Shown one piece after another: positions 15,704 to 29,000 of a stretch of DNA of 64,000 bases. The DNA is taken from the NCBI RefSeq assembly GCF_026212465.1, contig NC_080060.1, positions 22,457,106 to 22,521,105 on the forward strand, in the 5' to 3' direction. This stretch comes from Amaranthus tricolor (taxonomy: Eukaryota > Streptophyta > Magnoliopsida > Caryophyllales > Amaranthaceae). Both the position numbers and the translations under genes were made by a program. How positions within the stretch are numbered: position 1 is the stretch's first letter; each line of letters begins with the position of its first letter. The notes below the pieces were generated by a model. It saw nothing but the letters and a program-made list of their open reading frames with translations. It was not told where the DNA came from and made no database searches.

Positions 15704-16270
15704 GCTAGTAATTACGTGCTAAGTTGCGATATTAATGGTTTTTAAACTTTTTTGTCACTTTCGTGCATAAAGTAGCTGAAACTTGGTTTCTTTTGCACGA
15801 AACTTGGCGCACAACACTATGTGGTATATATTATTGTGTTGAAGTGGTTATAAATGAAAATCACAGTCATATACTAGAAATTACGTGCTAAGTTGCGATT
15901 TTATGGGTTTTTATGCTTTTTTGGCACTTTCGCGCATAAAGTAGCTCAAACTTGGTTTGTTTTGCACGAAACTTGGCACACAATACTATTTGGTATATTA
16001 TTTTGTTGAAGTGGTTAGAAATGAAAATATTAGTCATATGATAGAAATTACGTGTTAAGTTTCGAATTTAAGGGTTTTTGAACGTTTTTGGCACTTTCGC
16101 GCATAAAGTAGCTCAAACTTGGTTTGTTTTGCACGAAACATGGCACACAACAAAATTTGGCATATATTATTGTGTTGAAGTGGTTAGAATAGAAAATCTT
16201 AGTTATATGCTAAAAATTACGTATTAAGTTTCGATTTTAAGGGTTTCTAAGCGTTATTGGAACTTTCGTT
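15704..16270 (+). repeat. Satellite, diverged transitional block next to the gap
   Basis: This is a further 4-monomer-type block in family 1 order, cut off by the gap. Its sequence is intermediate between the two families. The junction before the start marker reads AATCACACTCAT, closer to the family 2 form AATCACAGTCAT than to the family 1 form AATAACAGTCAT. The next monomer has GGTTATAAATGAAAATCA like family 2, where family 1 has GGTTATAATTGATAATCA. The preceding 7-mer (14521-15703) is also more diverged than earlier copies and contains an m3/m6 hybrid near 15350. This fits either a real transition zone at the array edge or a family boundary hidden by the gap. Confidence 0.75.
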
Positions 16271-16370
16271 NNNNNNNNNNNNNNNNNNNNNNNNNNNNNN
16301 NNNNNNNNNNNNNNNNNNNNNNNNNNNNNNNNNNNNNNNNNNNNNNNNNNNNNNNNNNNNNNNNNNNNNN
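16271..16370. other. Assembly gap, 100 N
   Basis: Exactly 100 consecutive N. A round-number run of this kind is the usual placeholder for a gap of unknown size. The satellite changes from family 1 to family 2 organisation across it, so the true distance and even the adjacency of the two sides are unproven. Confidence 0.99.
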
Positions 16371-17050
16371 TATGCTAGAAATTACGTGGTAAGTTTCGGC
16401 TTTATGGGTTTTTTAAGATTTTTGTCACTTTCGCGCATAAAGTAGCTCAAACCTTGGTTTGTTTTGCACGACACTTGGCACCACAACACTATTTGTCATA
16501 TATTATTATGTTGAAGTGGTTAGAATTGAAAATCCTAGTTATGTGCTAAAAATACGTGTTAAGTTTTCTATTTTAAGGGTTTTTAAGCGTTTTTGGAACT
16601 TTTCGCTCGTAAAGTACCTCAAACTTTGTTTGTTTAACACGAAACCTGGCACACAATACTATTTGGTATATATTGTTGTGTTGAAGTGGTTAGATTTTTA
16701 AATCACAGTCATATGCTAGTAATTACGTGCAAAAGTTGCGATATTAATGGTTTTTAAGCTTTTTTTTTACTTTCGTGCATAAAGTAGTTGAAACTTTGTT
16801 TTTTTTGGCACGAAACATGGCACGTAATACTATGTGGTATATATTATTGTGTTGAAGTGGTTATAAATGTAAATCATAGTCATATACTAGAAAATTACGT
16901 GCTAAGTGGCGATTTTATGGGTTTTTATGCTTTTGTGGCACTTTCGCGTATAAAGTAGCTCAAACTTGGTTTGTTTTGCAAGAATATTGGCAGTAGCTCA
17001 AACTTGGTTTGTTTTGCAAGAATATTGGCACACAATACTATTTGGTATAT
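16371..17050 (+). repeat. Satellite family 2, low-quality gap edge
   Basis: This is family 2 satellite starting inside a T8-type monomer. It can be compared with the corresponding stretch of another copy at about 19790-20480. This copy carries many single-base length differences not seen elsewhere: an extra T in the GGG-poly-T run, a doubled C in AAACCTTGG, GGCACCACAAC in place of GGCACACAAC, missing bases before ACGTG, and GTGCAAAAGTTGC in place of GTGCAAAGTTGC. A perfect 38-bp tandem duplication lies at 16954-16991 and 16992-17029. The clustering beside the gap suggests unpolished sequence at a contig end. Confidence 0.7.
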
Positions 17051-20000
17051 TATTGTGTTGAAGTGGTTAGAATTGAAAATCATAGTCATATGTTAGAAGT
17101 TACGTGTTAAGTTGCGAATTTAAGGGTTTTTAAGCGTTTTTGACACTTTCGCGCATAAAGTAGCTCAAACTTGGTATGTTTTGCACGAAACTTGGCACAC
17201 AACAAAATTTGGCATATATTATTTTTTTGAAGTGGTTATAATTGAAATTCATATTCATATGCTAAAATATACGTGTTAAGTTGCGATTTTAACGGTTTCT
17301 AAAAGTTTTTGGCACTTTCGAGCAAAAAGTAGCTCAAACTTGGTTTGTTTAGCACGAAACTTGGCACACAACATTATTTGGTATATATTATTGTGTTGAA
17401 GTGGTAAGAATTTAAAATCATAGTCATATGCTAGAAATTACGTGTTAAGTTGCTATTTTAAGGGTTTTTAAGCGTTTTTGGCATTTTCGCGCAAAAGTAG
17501 CTCAAACATGGTTGGTTTTGCACGAAACTTGGCACACAATACTATTTGGTAAAAATTATTGTGTTGAAATGCTTATAATTGAAAATCATAGTCAGATGCG
17601 AGAAATTTCGTGCTAAGTTTCGATTTCATGGTTTCTTAAGCTTTTTTGGCACTTTCGCGCATAAAGTAGCTCAAACTTGGTTTGTTTTTCACGAAACTTG
17701 GCACACAACACTATTTGGTAAAGATTATTGTGTTGAAGTGTTTAGAATTGAAAATCATACTCATATGCTAGAAATTACGTGGTAAGTTTCAACTTTATGG
17801 GTTTTTTAAGATTTTTTGTCACTTTCTCGCATAAAGAAGCTCAAACTTGGTTTGTTTTGCACGACACTTGGCACACAACACTATTTGTCATATATTATTA
17901 TGTTGAAGTGGTTAGAATTGAAAATCCTAGTTATATGCTAGAAATTAGGTGGTAAGTTTCGACTTTATGGGTTTTTAAGATTTTTTGTCACTTTCGCGCA
18001 TAAAGTAGCTCAAACTTGGTTTGTTTTGCACGACACTTGGCACACAACACTATTTGTCATATATTATTATGTTGAAGTGGTTAGAATTGAAAATCCTAGT
18101 TATATGCTAGAAATTACGTGGTAAGTTTCGATTTTATGGGTTTTTAAGATTTTTTTGTCACTTTCGCGCATAAAGTAGCTCAAACTTGGTTTGTTTTGCA
18201 CGACACTTGGCACACAACACTATTTGTCATATATTATTATGTTGAAGTGGTTAGAATTGAAAATCCTAGTTATATGCTAGAAATTACGTGGTAAGTTTCG
18301 ACTTTATGGGTTTTTAAGATTTTTTGTCACTTTCGCGCATAAAGTAGCTCAAACTTGGTTTGTTTTGCACGACACTTGGCACACAACACTATTTGTCATA
18401 TATTTTATGTTGAAGTGGTTAGAATTTAAAATCCTAGTTATATGCTAAAAATTACGTGTTAAGTTGCGATTTTAAGTGTTTTTAAGCGTTTTTGGAACTT
18501 TCGCTCGTAAAGTACCTCAAACTTTGTTTGTTTTACAGGAAACCTGGCACACAATACTATTTGGTATATATTGTTGTGTTGAAGTGGTTAGATTTTTAAA
18601 TCACAGTCATATGCTAGTAATTACGTGCTAAGTTGCGATATTAATGGTTTTTAAGCTTTTTTGTCACTATCGTGCATAAAGTTGTTGAACCTTGGTTTTT
18701 TTTTTGTCATGAAACATGGCACACAATACTATGTGGTATATATTATTTTGTTGAAGTGGTAAAAATGAAAATCATAGTCATATACTAGAAATTACGTGCT
18801 AAGTTGCGATATTAATGGTTTTTAAGCTTTTTTGTCACTCTCGCGCATAAAGTAAAACTTTGTTTGTTTTGCACGAATCTTGGCACACAATACTAATTGG
18901 TATATTATTGTGTTGAAGTGGTTAGAATTGAAAATCATAGTCATATGCTAGAAATACGTGTTAAGTTGCGAATTTAAGGGTTTTTAAGCGTTTTTGACAC
19001 TTTCGCGCATAAAGTAGCTCAAACTTGGTATGTTTTGCACGAATCTTGGCACACATCAAAATTTGGCATATATTATTTTATTGAAGTGGTTAGAATTGAA
19101 ATTCATAGTCATATGCTAGAATATAAGTGTTATGTTGCGATTTTAACGGTTTTTAAAAGTTTTTGTCACTTTCGCGCATAAAGTAGCTCAAACTTGGATT
19201 GTTTTGCACGAAACTTGGCACACAACATTATGTGGTATATATTATTGTGTTGAAGTGGTAAGAATTTAAAAATCATAGTCATATGCTAGAAATTACGTGT
19301 TAAGTGGCTATTTTAAGGGTTTTTAAGCGTTTTTGGCATATTCACGCATAAAGTAGCTCAAACATGGTTGGTTTTGCACGAAACTTGGCACACAATACTA
19401 TTTGGTATAAATTATTGTATTGAAATGCTTATAATTGAAAATCATATTCAGATGCGAGAAATTTCGTGCTAAGTTTCGATTTCATGGTTTCTTAAGCTTT
19501 TTTGGCACTTTCGCGCATAAAGTATCTCAAACTTGGTTTGTTTTTCACGAAACTTGGCACACAACACTATTTGGTATATATTATTGTGTTGAAGTGTTTA
19601 GAATTGAAAATCATACTCATATGCTAGAAATTACGTGGTAAGTTTCGACTTTATGGGTTTTTTAAGATTTTTTGTCACTTTCGCGCATAAAGTAGCTAAA
19701 ACTTGGTTTGTTTTGCACGACACTTGGCACACAACACTATTTGTCATATATTATTATGTTGAAGTGGTTAGAATTTAAATTCCTAGTTATATGCTAGAAA
19801 TTACGTGGTAAGTTTCGGCTTTATGGGTTTTTAAGATTTTTTGTCACTTTCGCGCATAAAGTAGCTCAAACTTGGTTTGTTTTGCACGACACTTGGCACA
19901 CAACACTATTTGTCATATATTATTATGTTGAAGTGGTTAGAATTGAAAATCCTAGTTATGTGCTAAAAATTACGTGTTAAGTTTCTATTTTAAGGGTTTT

Positions 20001-23000
20001 TAAGCGTTTTTGGAACTTTCGCTCGTAAAGTACCTCAAACTTTGTTTGTTTAACACGAAACCTGGCACACAATACTATTTGGTATATATTGTTGTGTTGA
20101 AGTGGTTAGATTTTTAAATCACAGTCATATGCTAGTAATTACGTGCAAAGTTGCGATATTAATGGTTTTTAAGCTTTTTTTTTTACTTTTCGTGCATAAA
20201 GTAGTTGAAACTTTGTTTTTTTTGGCACGAAACATGGCACGTAATACTATGTGGTATATATTATTGTGTTGAAGTGGTTATAAATGAAAATCATAGTCAT
20301 ATACTAGAAATTACGTGCTAAGTGGCGATTTTATGGGTTTTTATGCTTTTGTGGCACTTTCGCGTATAAAGTAGCTCAAACTTGGTTTGTTTTGCAAGAA
20401 TATTGGCACACAATACTATTTGGTATATTATTGTGTTGAAGTGGTTAGAATTGAAAATCATAGTCATATGTTAGAAGTTACGTGTTAAGTTGCGAATTTA
20501 AGGGTTTTTAAGCGTTTTTGACACTTTCGCGCATAAAGTAGCTCAAACTTGGTATGTTTTGCACGAAACTTGGCACACAACAAAATTTGGCATATATTAT
20601 TTTTTTGAAGTGGTTATAATTGAAATTCATATTCATATGCTAAAATATACGTGTTAAGTTGCGATTTTAACGGTTTCTAAAAGTTTTTGGCACTTTCGAG
20701 CAAAAAGTAGCTCAAACTTGGTTTGTTTAGCACGAAACTTGGCACACAACACTATTTGGTATATATTATTGTGTTGAAGTGGTAAGAATTTAAAATCATA
20801 GTCATATGCTAGAAATTACGTGTTAAGTTGCTATTTTAAGGGTTTTTAAGCGTTTTTGGCACTTTCGCGCAAAAGTAGCTCAAACATGGTTGGTTTTGCA
20901 CGAAACTTGGCACACAATACTATTTGGTAAAAATTATTGTGTTGAAATGCTTATAATTGAAAATCATAGTCAGATGCGAGAAATTTCGTGCTAAGTTTCG
21001 ATTTCATGGTTTCTTAAGCTTTTTTGGCACTTTCGCGCATAAAGTAGCTCAAACTTGGTTTGTTTTTCACGAAACTTGGCACACAACACTATTTGGTAAA
21101 GATTATTGTGTTGAAGTGTTTAGAATTGAAAATCATACTCATATGCTAGAAATTACGTGGTAAGTTTCAACTTTATGGGTTTTTAAGATTTTTTGTCACT
21201 TTCTCGCACAAAGAAGCTCAAACTTGGTTTGTTTTGCACGACACTTGGCACACAACACTATTTGTCATATATTATTATGTTGAAGTGGTTAGAATTGAAA
21301 ATCCTAGTTATATGCTAGAAATTAGGTGGTAAGTTTCGACTTTATGGGTTTTTAAGATTTTTTGTCACTTTCGCGCATAAAGTAGCTCAAACTTGGTTTG
21401 TTTTGCACGACACTTGGCACACAACACTATTTGTCATATATTATTATGTTGAAGTGGTTAGAATTGAAAATCCTAGTTATATGCTAGAAATTACGTGGTA
21501 AGTTTCGATTTTATGGGTTTTTAAGATTTTTTGTCACTTTCGCGCATAAAGTAGCTCAAACTTGGTTTGTTTTGCACGACACTTGGCACACAACACTATT
21601 TGTCATATATTTTATGTTGAAGTGGTTAGAATTTAAAATCCTAGTTATATGCTAAAAATTACGTGTTAAGTTGCGATTTAAAGGGTTTTTAAGCGTTTTT
21701 GGAACTTTCGCTCGTAAAGTACCTCAAACTGTGTTTGTTTTACACGAAACCTGGCACACAATACTATTTGGTATATATTGTTGTGTTGAAGTGGTTAGAT
21801 TTTTAAATCACAGTCATATGCTAGTAATTACGTGCTAAGTTGCGATATTAATGGTTTTTAAGCTTTTTTGTCACTATCGTGCATAAAGTAGTTGAACCTT
21901 GGTTTTTTTTTTGTCATGAAACATGGCACACAATACTATGTGGTATATATTATTTTGTTGAAGTGGTAATAAATGAAAATCATAGTCATATACTAGAAAT
22001 TACGTGCTAAGTTGCGATATTAATGGTTTTTAAGCTTTTTTGTCACTCTCGCGCATAAAGTAAAACTTTGTTTGTTTTGCACGAATCCTGGCACCCAATA
22101 CTATTTGGTATATTATTGTGTTGAAGTGGTTAGAATTGAAAATCATAGTCATATGCTAGAAATACGTGTTAAGTTGCGAATTTAAGGGTTTTTAAGCGTT
22201 TTTGACACTTTCGCGCATAAAGTAGCTCAAACTTGGTATGTTTTGCACGAATCTTGGCACACATCAAAATTTGGCATATATTATTTTATTGAAGTGGTTA
22301 GAATTGAAATTCATAGTCATATGCTAGAATATAAGTGTTATGTTGCGATTTTAACGGTTTTTAAAAGTTTTTGTCACTTTCGCGCATAAAGTAGCTAAAA
22401 CTAGGATTGTTTTGCACGAAACTTGGCACACAACATTATGTGGTATATATTATTGTGTTGAAGTGGTAAGAATTTAAAATCATAGTCATATGCTAGAAAT
22501 TACGTGTTAAGTTGCTATTTTAAGGGTTTTTAAGCGTTTTTGGCACATTCACGCATAAAGTAGCTCAAACATGGTTGGTTTTGCACGAAACTTGGTACAC
22601 AATACAATTTGGTATAAATTATTGTGTTGAAATGCTTATAATTGAAAATCATAGTCAGATGCGAGAAATTTCGTGCTAAGTTTCGATTTCATGGTTTCTT
22701 AAGCTTTTTTGGCACTTTCGCGCATAAAGTATCTCAAACTTGGTTTGTTTTTCACGAAACTTGGCACACAACACTATTTGGTATATATTATTGTGTTGAA
22801 GTGTTTAGAATTGAAAATCATACTCATATGCTAGAAATTACGTGGTAAGTTTCGACTTTATGGGTTTTTAAGATTTTTTGTCACTTTCGCGCATAAAGTA
22901 GCTAAAACTTGGTTTGTTTTGCACGACACTTGGCACACAACACTATTTGTCATATATTATTATGTTGAAGTGGTTAGAATTTAAATTCCTAGTTATATGC

Positions 23001-26000
23001 TAGAAATTACGTGGTAAGTTTCGGCTTTATGGGTTTTTAAGATTTTTTGTCACTTTCGCGCATAAAGTAGCTCAAACTTGGTTTGTTTTGCACGACACTT
23101 GGCACACAACACTATTTGTCATATATTATTATGTTGAAGTGGTTAGAATTGAAAATCCTAGTTATGTGCTAAAAATTACGTGTTAAGTTTCTATTTTAAG
23201 GGTTTTTAAGCGTTTTTGGAACTTTCGCTCGTAAAGTACCTCAAACTTTGTTTGTTTAACACGAAACCTGGCACACAATACTATTTGGTATATATTGTTG
23301 TGTTGAAGTGGTTAGATTTTTAAATCACAGTCATATGCTAGTAATTACGTGCAAAGTTACGATATTAATGGTTTTTAAGCTTTTTTTTTGCTTTCGTGCA
23401 TAAAGTAGTTGAAACTTTGTTTTTTTTGGCACGAAACATGGCACGCAATACTATGTGGTATATATTATTGTGTTGAACTGGTTATAAATGAAAATCATAG
23501 TCATATACTAGAAATTACGTGCTAAGTGGCGATTTTATGGGTTTTTATGCTTTTGTGGCACTTTCGTGTATAAAGTAGCTCAAACTTGGTTTGTTTTGCA
23601 AGAATATTGGCACACAATACTATTTGGTATATTATTGTGTTGAAGTGGTTAGAATTGAAAATCATAGTCATATGTTAGAAATTACGTGTTAAGTTGCGAA
23701 TTTAAGGGTTTTTAAGCGTTTTTGACACTTTCGCGCATAAAGTAGCTCAAACTTGGTATGTTTTGCACGAAACTTGGCACACAACAAAATTTGGCATATA
23801 TTATTTTTTTGAAGTGGTTATAATTGAAATTCATATTCATATGCTAAAATATACGTGTTAAGTTGCGATTTTAACGGTTTCTAAAAGTTTTTGGCACTTT
23901 CGAGCAAAAAGTAGCTCAAACTTGGTTTGTTTAGCACGAAACTTGGCACACAACACTATTTGGTATATATTATTGTGTTGAAGTGGTAAGAATTTTAAAT
24001 CATAGTCATATGCTAGAAATTACGTGTTAAGTTGCTATTTTAAGGGTTTTTAAGCGTTTTTGGCACTTTCGCGCAAAAGTAGCTCAAACATGGTTGGTTT
24101 TGCACGAAACTTGGCACACAATACTATTTGGTAAAAATTATTGTGTTGAAATGCTTATAATTGAAAATCATAGTCAGATGCGAGAAATTTCGTGCTAAGT
24201 TTCGATTTCATGGTTTCTTAAGCTTTTTTGGCACTTTCGCGCATAAAGTAGCTCAAACTTGGTTTGTTTTTCACGAAACTTGGCACACAACACTATTTGG
24301 TAAAGATTATTGTGTTGAAGTGTTTAGAATTGAAAATCATACTCATATGCTAGAAATTACGTGGTAAGTTTCAACTTCATGGGTTTTTAAGATTTTTTGT
24401 CACTTTCTCGCATAAAGTAGCTCAAACTTGGTTTGTTTTGCACGACACTTGGCACACAACACTATTTGTCATATATTATTATGTTGAAGTGGTTAGAATT
24501 GAAAATCCTAGTTATATGCTAGAAATTAGGTGGTAAGTTTCGACTTTATGGGTTTTTAAGATTTTTTGTCACTTTCGCGCATAAAGTAGCTCAAACTTGG
24601 TTTGTTTTGCACGACACTTGGCACACAACACTATTTGTCATATATTTTATGTTGAAGTGGTTAGAATTTAAAATCCTAGTTATATGCTAAAAATTACGTG
24701 TTAAGTTGCGATTTTAAGGGTTTTTAAGCGTTTTTGGAACTTTCGCTCGTAAAGTACCTCAAACTTTGTTTGTTTTACACGAAACCTGGCACACAATACT
24801 ATTTGGTATATATTGTTGTGTTGAAGTGGTTAGATTTTTAAATCACAGTCATATGCTAGTAATTACGTTCTAAGTTGCGATATTAATGGTTTTTAAGCTT
24901 TTTTGTCACTATCGTGCATAAAGTAGTTGAACCTTGGTTTTTTTTTTTGTCATGAAACATGGCACACAATACTATGTGGTATATATTATTTTGTTGAAGT
25001 GGTAATAAATGAAAATCATAGTCATATACTAGAAATTACGTGCTAAGTTGCGATATTAATGGTTTTTAAGCTTTTTTGTCACTCTCGCGCATAAAGTAAA
25101 ACTTTGTTTGTTTTGCACGAATCCTGGCACCCAATACTATTTGGTATATTATTGTGTTGAAGTGGTTAGAATTGAAAATCATAGTCATATGCTAGAAATA
25201 CGTGTTAAGTTGCGAATTTAAGGGTTTTTAAGCGTTTTTGACACTTTCGCGCATAAAGTAGCTCAAACTTGGTATGTTTTGCACGAATCTTGGCACACAT
25301 CAAAATTTGGCATATATTATTTTATTGAAGTGGTTAGAATTGAAATTCATAGTCATATGCTAGAATATAAGTGTTATGTTGCGATTTTAACGGTTTTTAA
25401 AAGTTTTTGTCACTTTCGCGCATAAAGTAGCTCAAACTAGGATTGTTTTGCACGAAACTTGGCACACAACATTATGTGGTATATATTATTGTGTTGAAGT
25501 GGTAAGAATTTAAAATCATAGTCATATGCTAGAAATTACGTGTTAAGTTGCTATTTTAAGGGTTTTTAAGCGTTTTTGGCACATTCACGCATAAAGTAGC
25601 TCAAACATGGTTGGTTTTGCACGAAACTTGGTACACAATACAATTTGGTATAAATTATTGTGTTGAAATGCTTATAATTGAAAATCATAGTCAGATGCGA
25701 GAAATTTCGTGCTAAGTTTCGATTTCATGGTTTCTTAAGCTTTTTTGGCACTTTCGCGCATAAAGTATCTCAAACTTGGTTTGTTTTTCACGAAACTTGG
25801 CACACAACACTATTTGGTATATATTATTGTGTTGAAGTGTTTAGAATTGAAAATCATACTCATATGCTAGAAATTACGTGGTAAGTTTCGACTTTATGGG
25901 TTTTTAAGATTTTTTGTCACTTTCGCGCATAAAGTAGCTAAAACTTGGTTTGTTTTGCACGACACTTGGCACACAACACTATTTGTCATATATTATTATG

Positions 26001-29000
26001 TTGAAGTGGTTAGAATTTAAATTCCTAGTTATATGCTAGAAATTACGTGGTAAGTTTCGGCTTTATGGGTTTTTAAGATTTTTTGTCACTTTCGCGCATA
26101 AAGTAGCTCAAACTTGGTTTGTTTTGCACGACACTTGGCACACAACACTATTTGTCATATATTATTATGTTGAAGTGGTTAGAATTGAAAATCCTAGTTA
26201 TGTGCTAAAAATTACGTGTTAAGTTTCTATTTTAAGGGTTTTTAAGCGTTTTTGGAACTTTCGCTCGTAAAGTACCTCAAACTTTGTTTGTTTAACACGA
26301 AACCTGGCACACAATACTATTTGGTATATATTGTTGTGTTGAAGTGGTTAGATTTTTAAATCACAGTCATATGCTAGTAATTACGTGCAAAGTTACGATA
26401 TTAATGGTTTTTAAGCTTTTTTTTTGCTTTCGTGCATAAAGTAGTTGAAACTTTGTTTTTTTTGGCACGAAACATGGCACGCAATACTATGTGGTATATA
26501 TTATTGTGTTGAACTGGTTATAAATGAAAATCATAGTCATATACTAGAAATTACGTGCTAAGTGGCGATTTTATGGGTTTTTATGCTTTTGTGGCACTTT
26601 CGTGTATAAAGTAGCTCAAACTTGGTTTGTTTTGCAAGAATATTGGCACACAATACTATTTGGTATATTATTGTGTTGAAGTGGTTAGAATTGAAAATCA
26701 TAGTCATATGTTAGAAATTACGTGTTAAGTTGCGTATTTAAGGGTTTTTAAGCGTTTTTGACACTTTCGCGCATAAAGTAGCTCAAACTTGGTATGTTTT
26801 GCACGAAACTTGGCACACAACAAAATTTGGCATATATTATTTTTTTGAAGTGGTTATAATTGAAATTCATATTCATATGCTAAAATATACGTGTTAAGTT
26901 GCGATTTTAACGGTTTCTAAAAGTTTTTGGCACTTTCGAGCAAAAAGTAGCTCAAACTTGGTTTGTTTAGCACGAAACTTGGCACACAACACTATTTGGT
27001 ATATATTATTGTGTTGAAGTGGTAAGAATTTTAAATCATAGTCATATGCTAGAAATTACGTGTTAAGTTGCTATTTTAAGGGTTTTTAAGCGTTTTTGGC
27101 ACTTTCGCGCAAAAGTAGCTCAAACATGGTTGGTTTTGCACGAAACTTGGCACACAATACTATTTGGTAAAAATTATTGTGTTGAAATGCTTATAATTGA
27201 AAATCATAGTCAGATGCGAGAAATTTTGTGCTAAGTTTCGATTTCATGGTTTCTTAAGCTTTTTTGGCACTTTCGCGCATAAAGTAGCTCAAACTTGGTT
27301 TGTTTTTCACGAAACTTGGCACACAACACTATTTGGTAAAGATTATTGTGTTGAAGTGTTTAGAATTGAAAATCATACTCATATGCTAGAAATTACGTGG
27401 TAAGTTTCAACTTTATGGGTTTTTAAGATTTTTTGTCACTTTCTCGCATAAAGTAGCTCAAACTTGGTTTGTTTTGCACGACACTTGGCACACAACACTA
27501 TTTGTCATATATTATTATGTTGAAGTGGTTAGAATTGAAAATCCTAGTTATATGCTAGAAATTAGGTGGTAAGTTTCGACTTTATGGGTTTTTAAGATTT
27601 TTTGTCACTTTCGCGCATAAAGTAGCTCAAACTTGGTTTGTTTTGCACAACACTTGGCACACAACACTATTTGTCATATATTATTATGTTGAAGTGGTTA
27701 GAATTGAAAATCCTAGTTATATGCTAGAAATTACGTGGTAAGTTGCGACTTTATGGGTTTTTAAGATTTTTTGTCACTTTCGCGCATAAAGTAGCTCAAA
27801 CTTGGTTTGTTTTGCACGACACTTGGCACACAACACTATTTGTCATATATTTTATGTTGAAGTGGTTAGAATTTAAAATCCTTGTTATATGCTAAAAATT
27901 ACGTGTTAAGTTGCGATTTTAAGTGTTTTTAAGCGTTTTTGGAACTTTCGCTCGTAAAGTACCTCAAACTTTGTTTGTTTTACACGAAACCTGGCACACA
28001 ATACTATTTGGTATATATTGTTGTGTTGAAGTGGTTAGATTTTTAAATCACAGTCATATGCTAGTAATTACGTGCTAAGTTGCGATATTAATGGTTTTTA
28101 AGCTTTTTTGTCACTATCGTGCATAAAGTAGTTGAACCTTGGTTTTTTTTTTGTCATGAAACATGGCACACAATACTATGTGGTATATATTATTTTGTTG
28201 AAGTGGTAATAAATGAAAATCATAGTCATATACTAGAAATTACGTGCTAAGTTGCGATATTAATGGTTTTTAAGCTTTTTTGTCACTCTCGCGCATAAAG
28301 TAAAACTTTGTTTGTTTTGCACGAATCTTGGCACACAATACTATTTGGTATATTATTGTGTTGAAGTTGTTAGAATTGAAAATCATAGTCATATGCTAGA
28401 AATACGTGTTAAGTTGCGAATTTAAGGGTTTTTAAGCGTTTTTGACACTTTCGCGCATAAAGTAGCTCAAACTTGGTATGTTTTGCACGAATCTTGGCAC
28501 ACATCAAAATTTGGCATATATTATTTTATTGAAGTGGTTAGAATTGAAATTCATAGTCATATGCTAGAATATAAGTGTTATGTTGCGATTTTAACGGTTT
28601 TTAAAAGTTTTTGTCACTTTCGCGCATAAAGTAGCTCAAACTTGGATTGTTTTGCACGAAACTTGGCACACAACATTATGTGGTATATATTATTGTGTTG
28701 AAGTGGTAAGAATTTAAAATCATAGTCATATGCTGGAAATTACGTGTTAAGTGGCTATTTTAAGGGTTTTTAAGCGTTTTTGGCATATTCACGCATAAAG
28801 TAGCTCAAACATGGTTGGTTTTGCACGAAACTTGGCACACAATACTATTTGGTATAAATTATTGTGTTGAAATGCTTATAATTGAAAATCATATTCAGAT
28901 GCGAGAAATTTCGTGCTAAGTTTCGATTTCATGGTTTCTTAAGCTTTTTTGGCACTTTCGCGCATAAAGTATCTCAAACTTGGTTTGTTTTTCACGAAAC

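Noticed and set aside
1..16270. CRISPR-like regular repeats
   Set aside because: The regularity comes from 168-bp tandem monomers without unique spacers. This is a plant satellite.
16257..16445. Open frame running across the N gap and the following 80-codon frame at 16459-16701
   Set aside because: The first is made mostly of unknown bases. The second depends on gap-edge indels in satellite monomers.
17579..17785. Repeated 68-codon open frames in the satellite (also 19435, 20957, 22642 and others)
   Set aside because: They start at TTG, lie in one monomer subtype (S6/T6) and recur only because the HOR recurs. Small indels break them in some copies (for example near 56200 and 62780) with no sign of selection.
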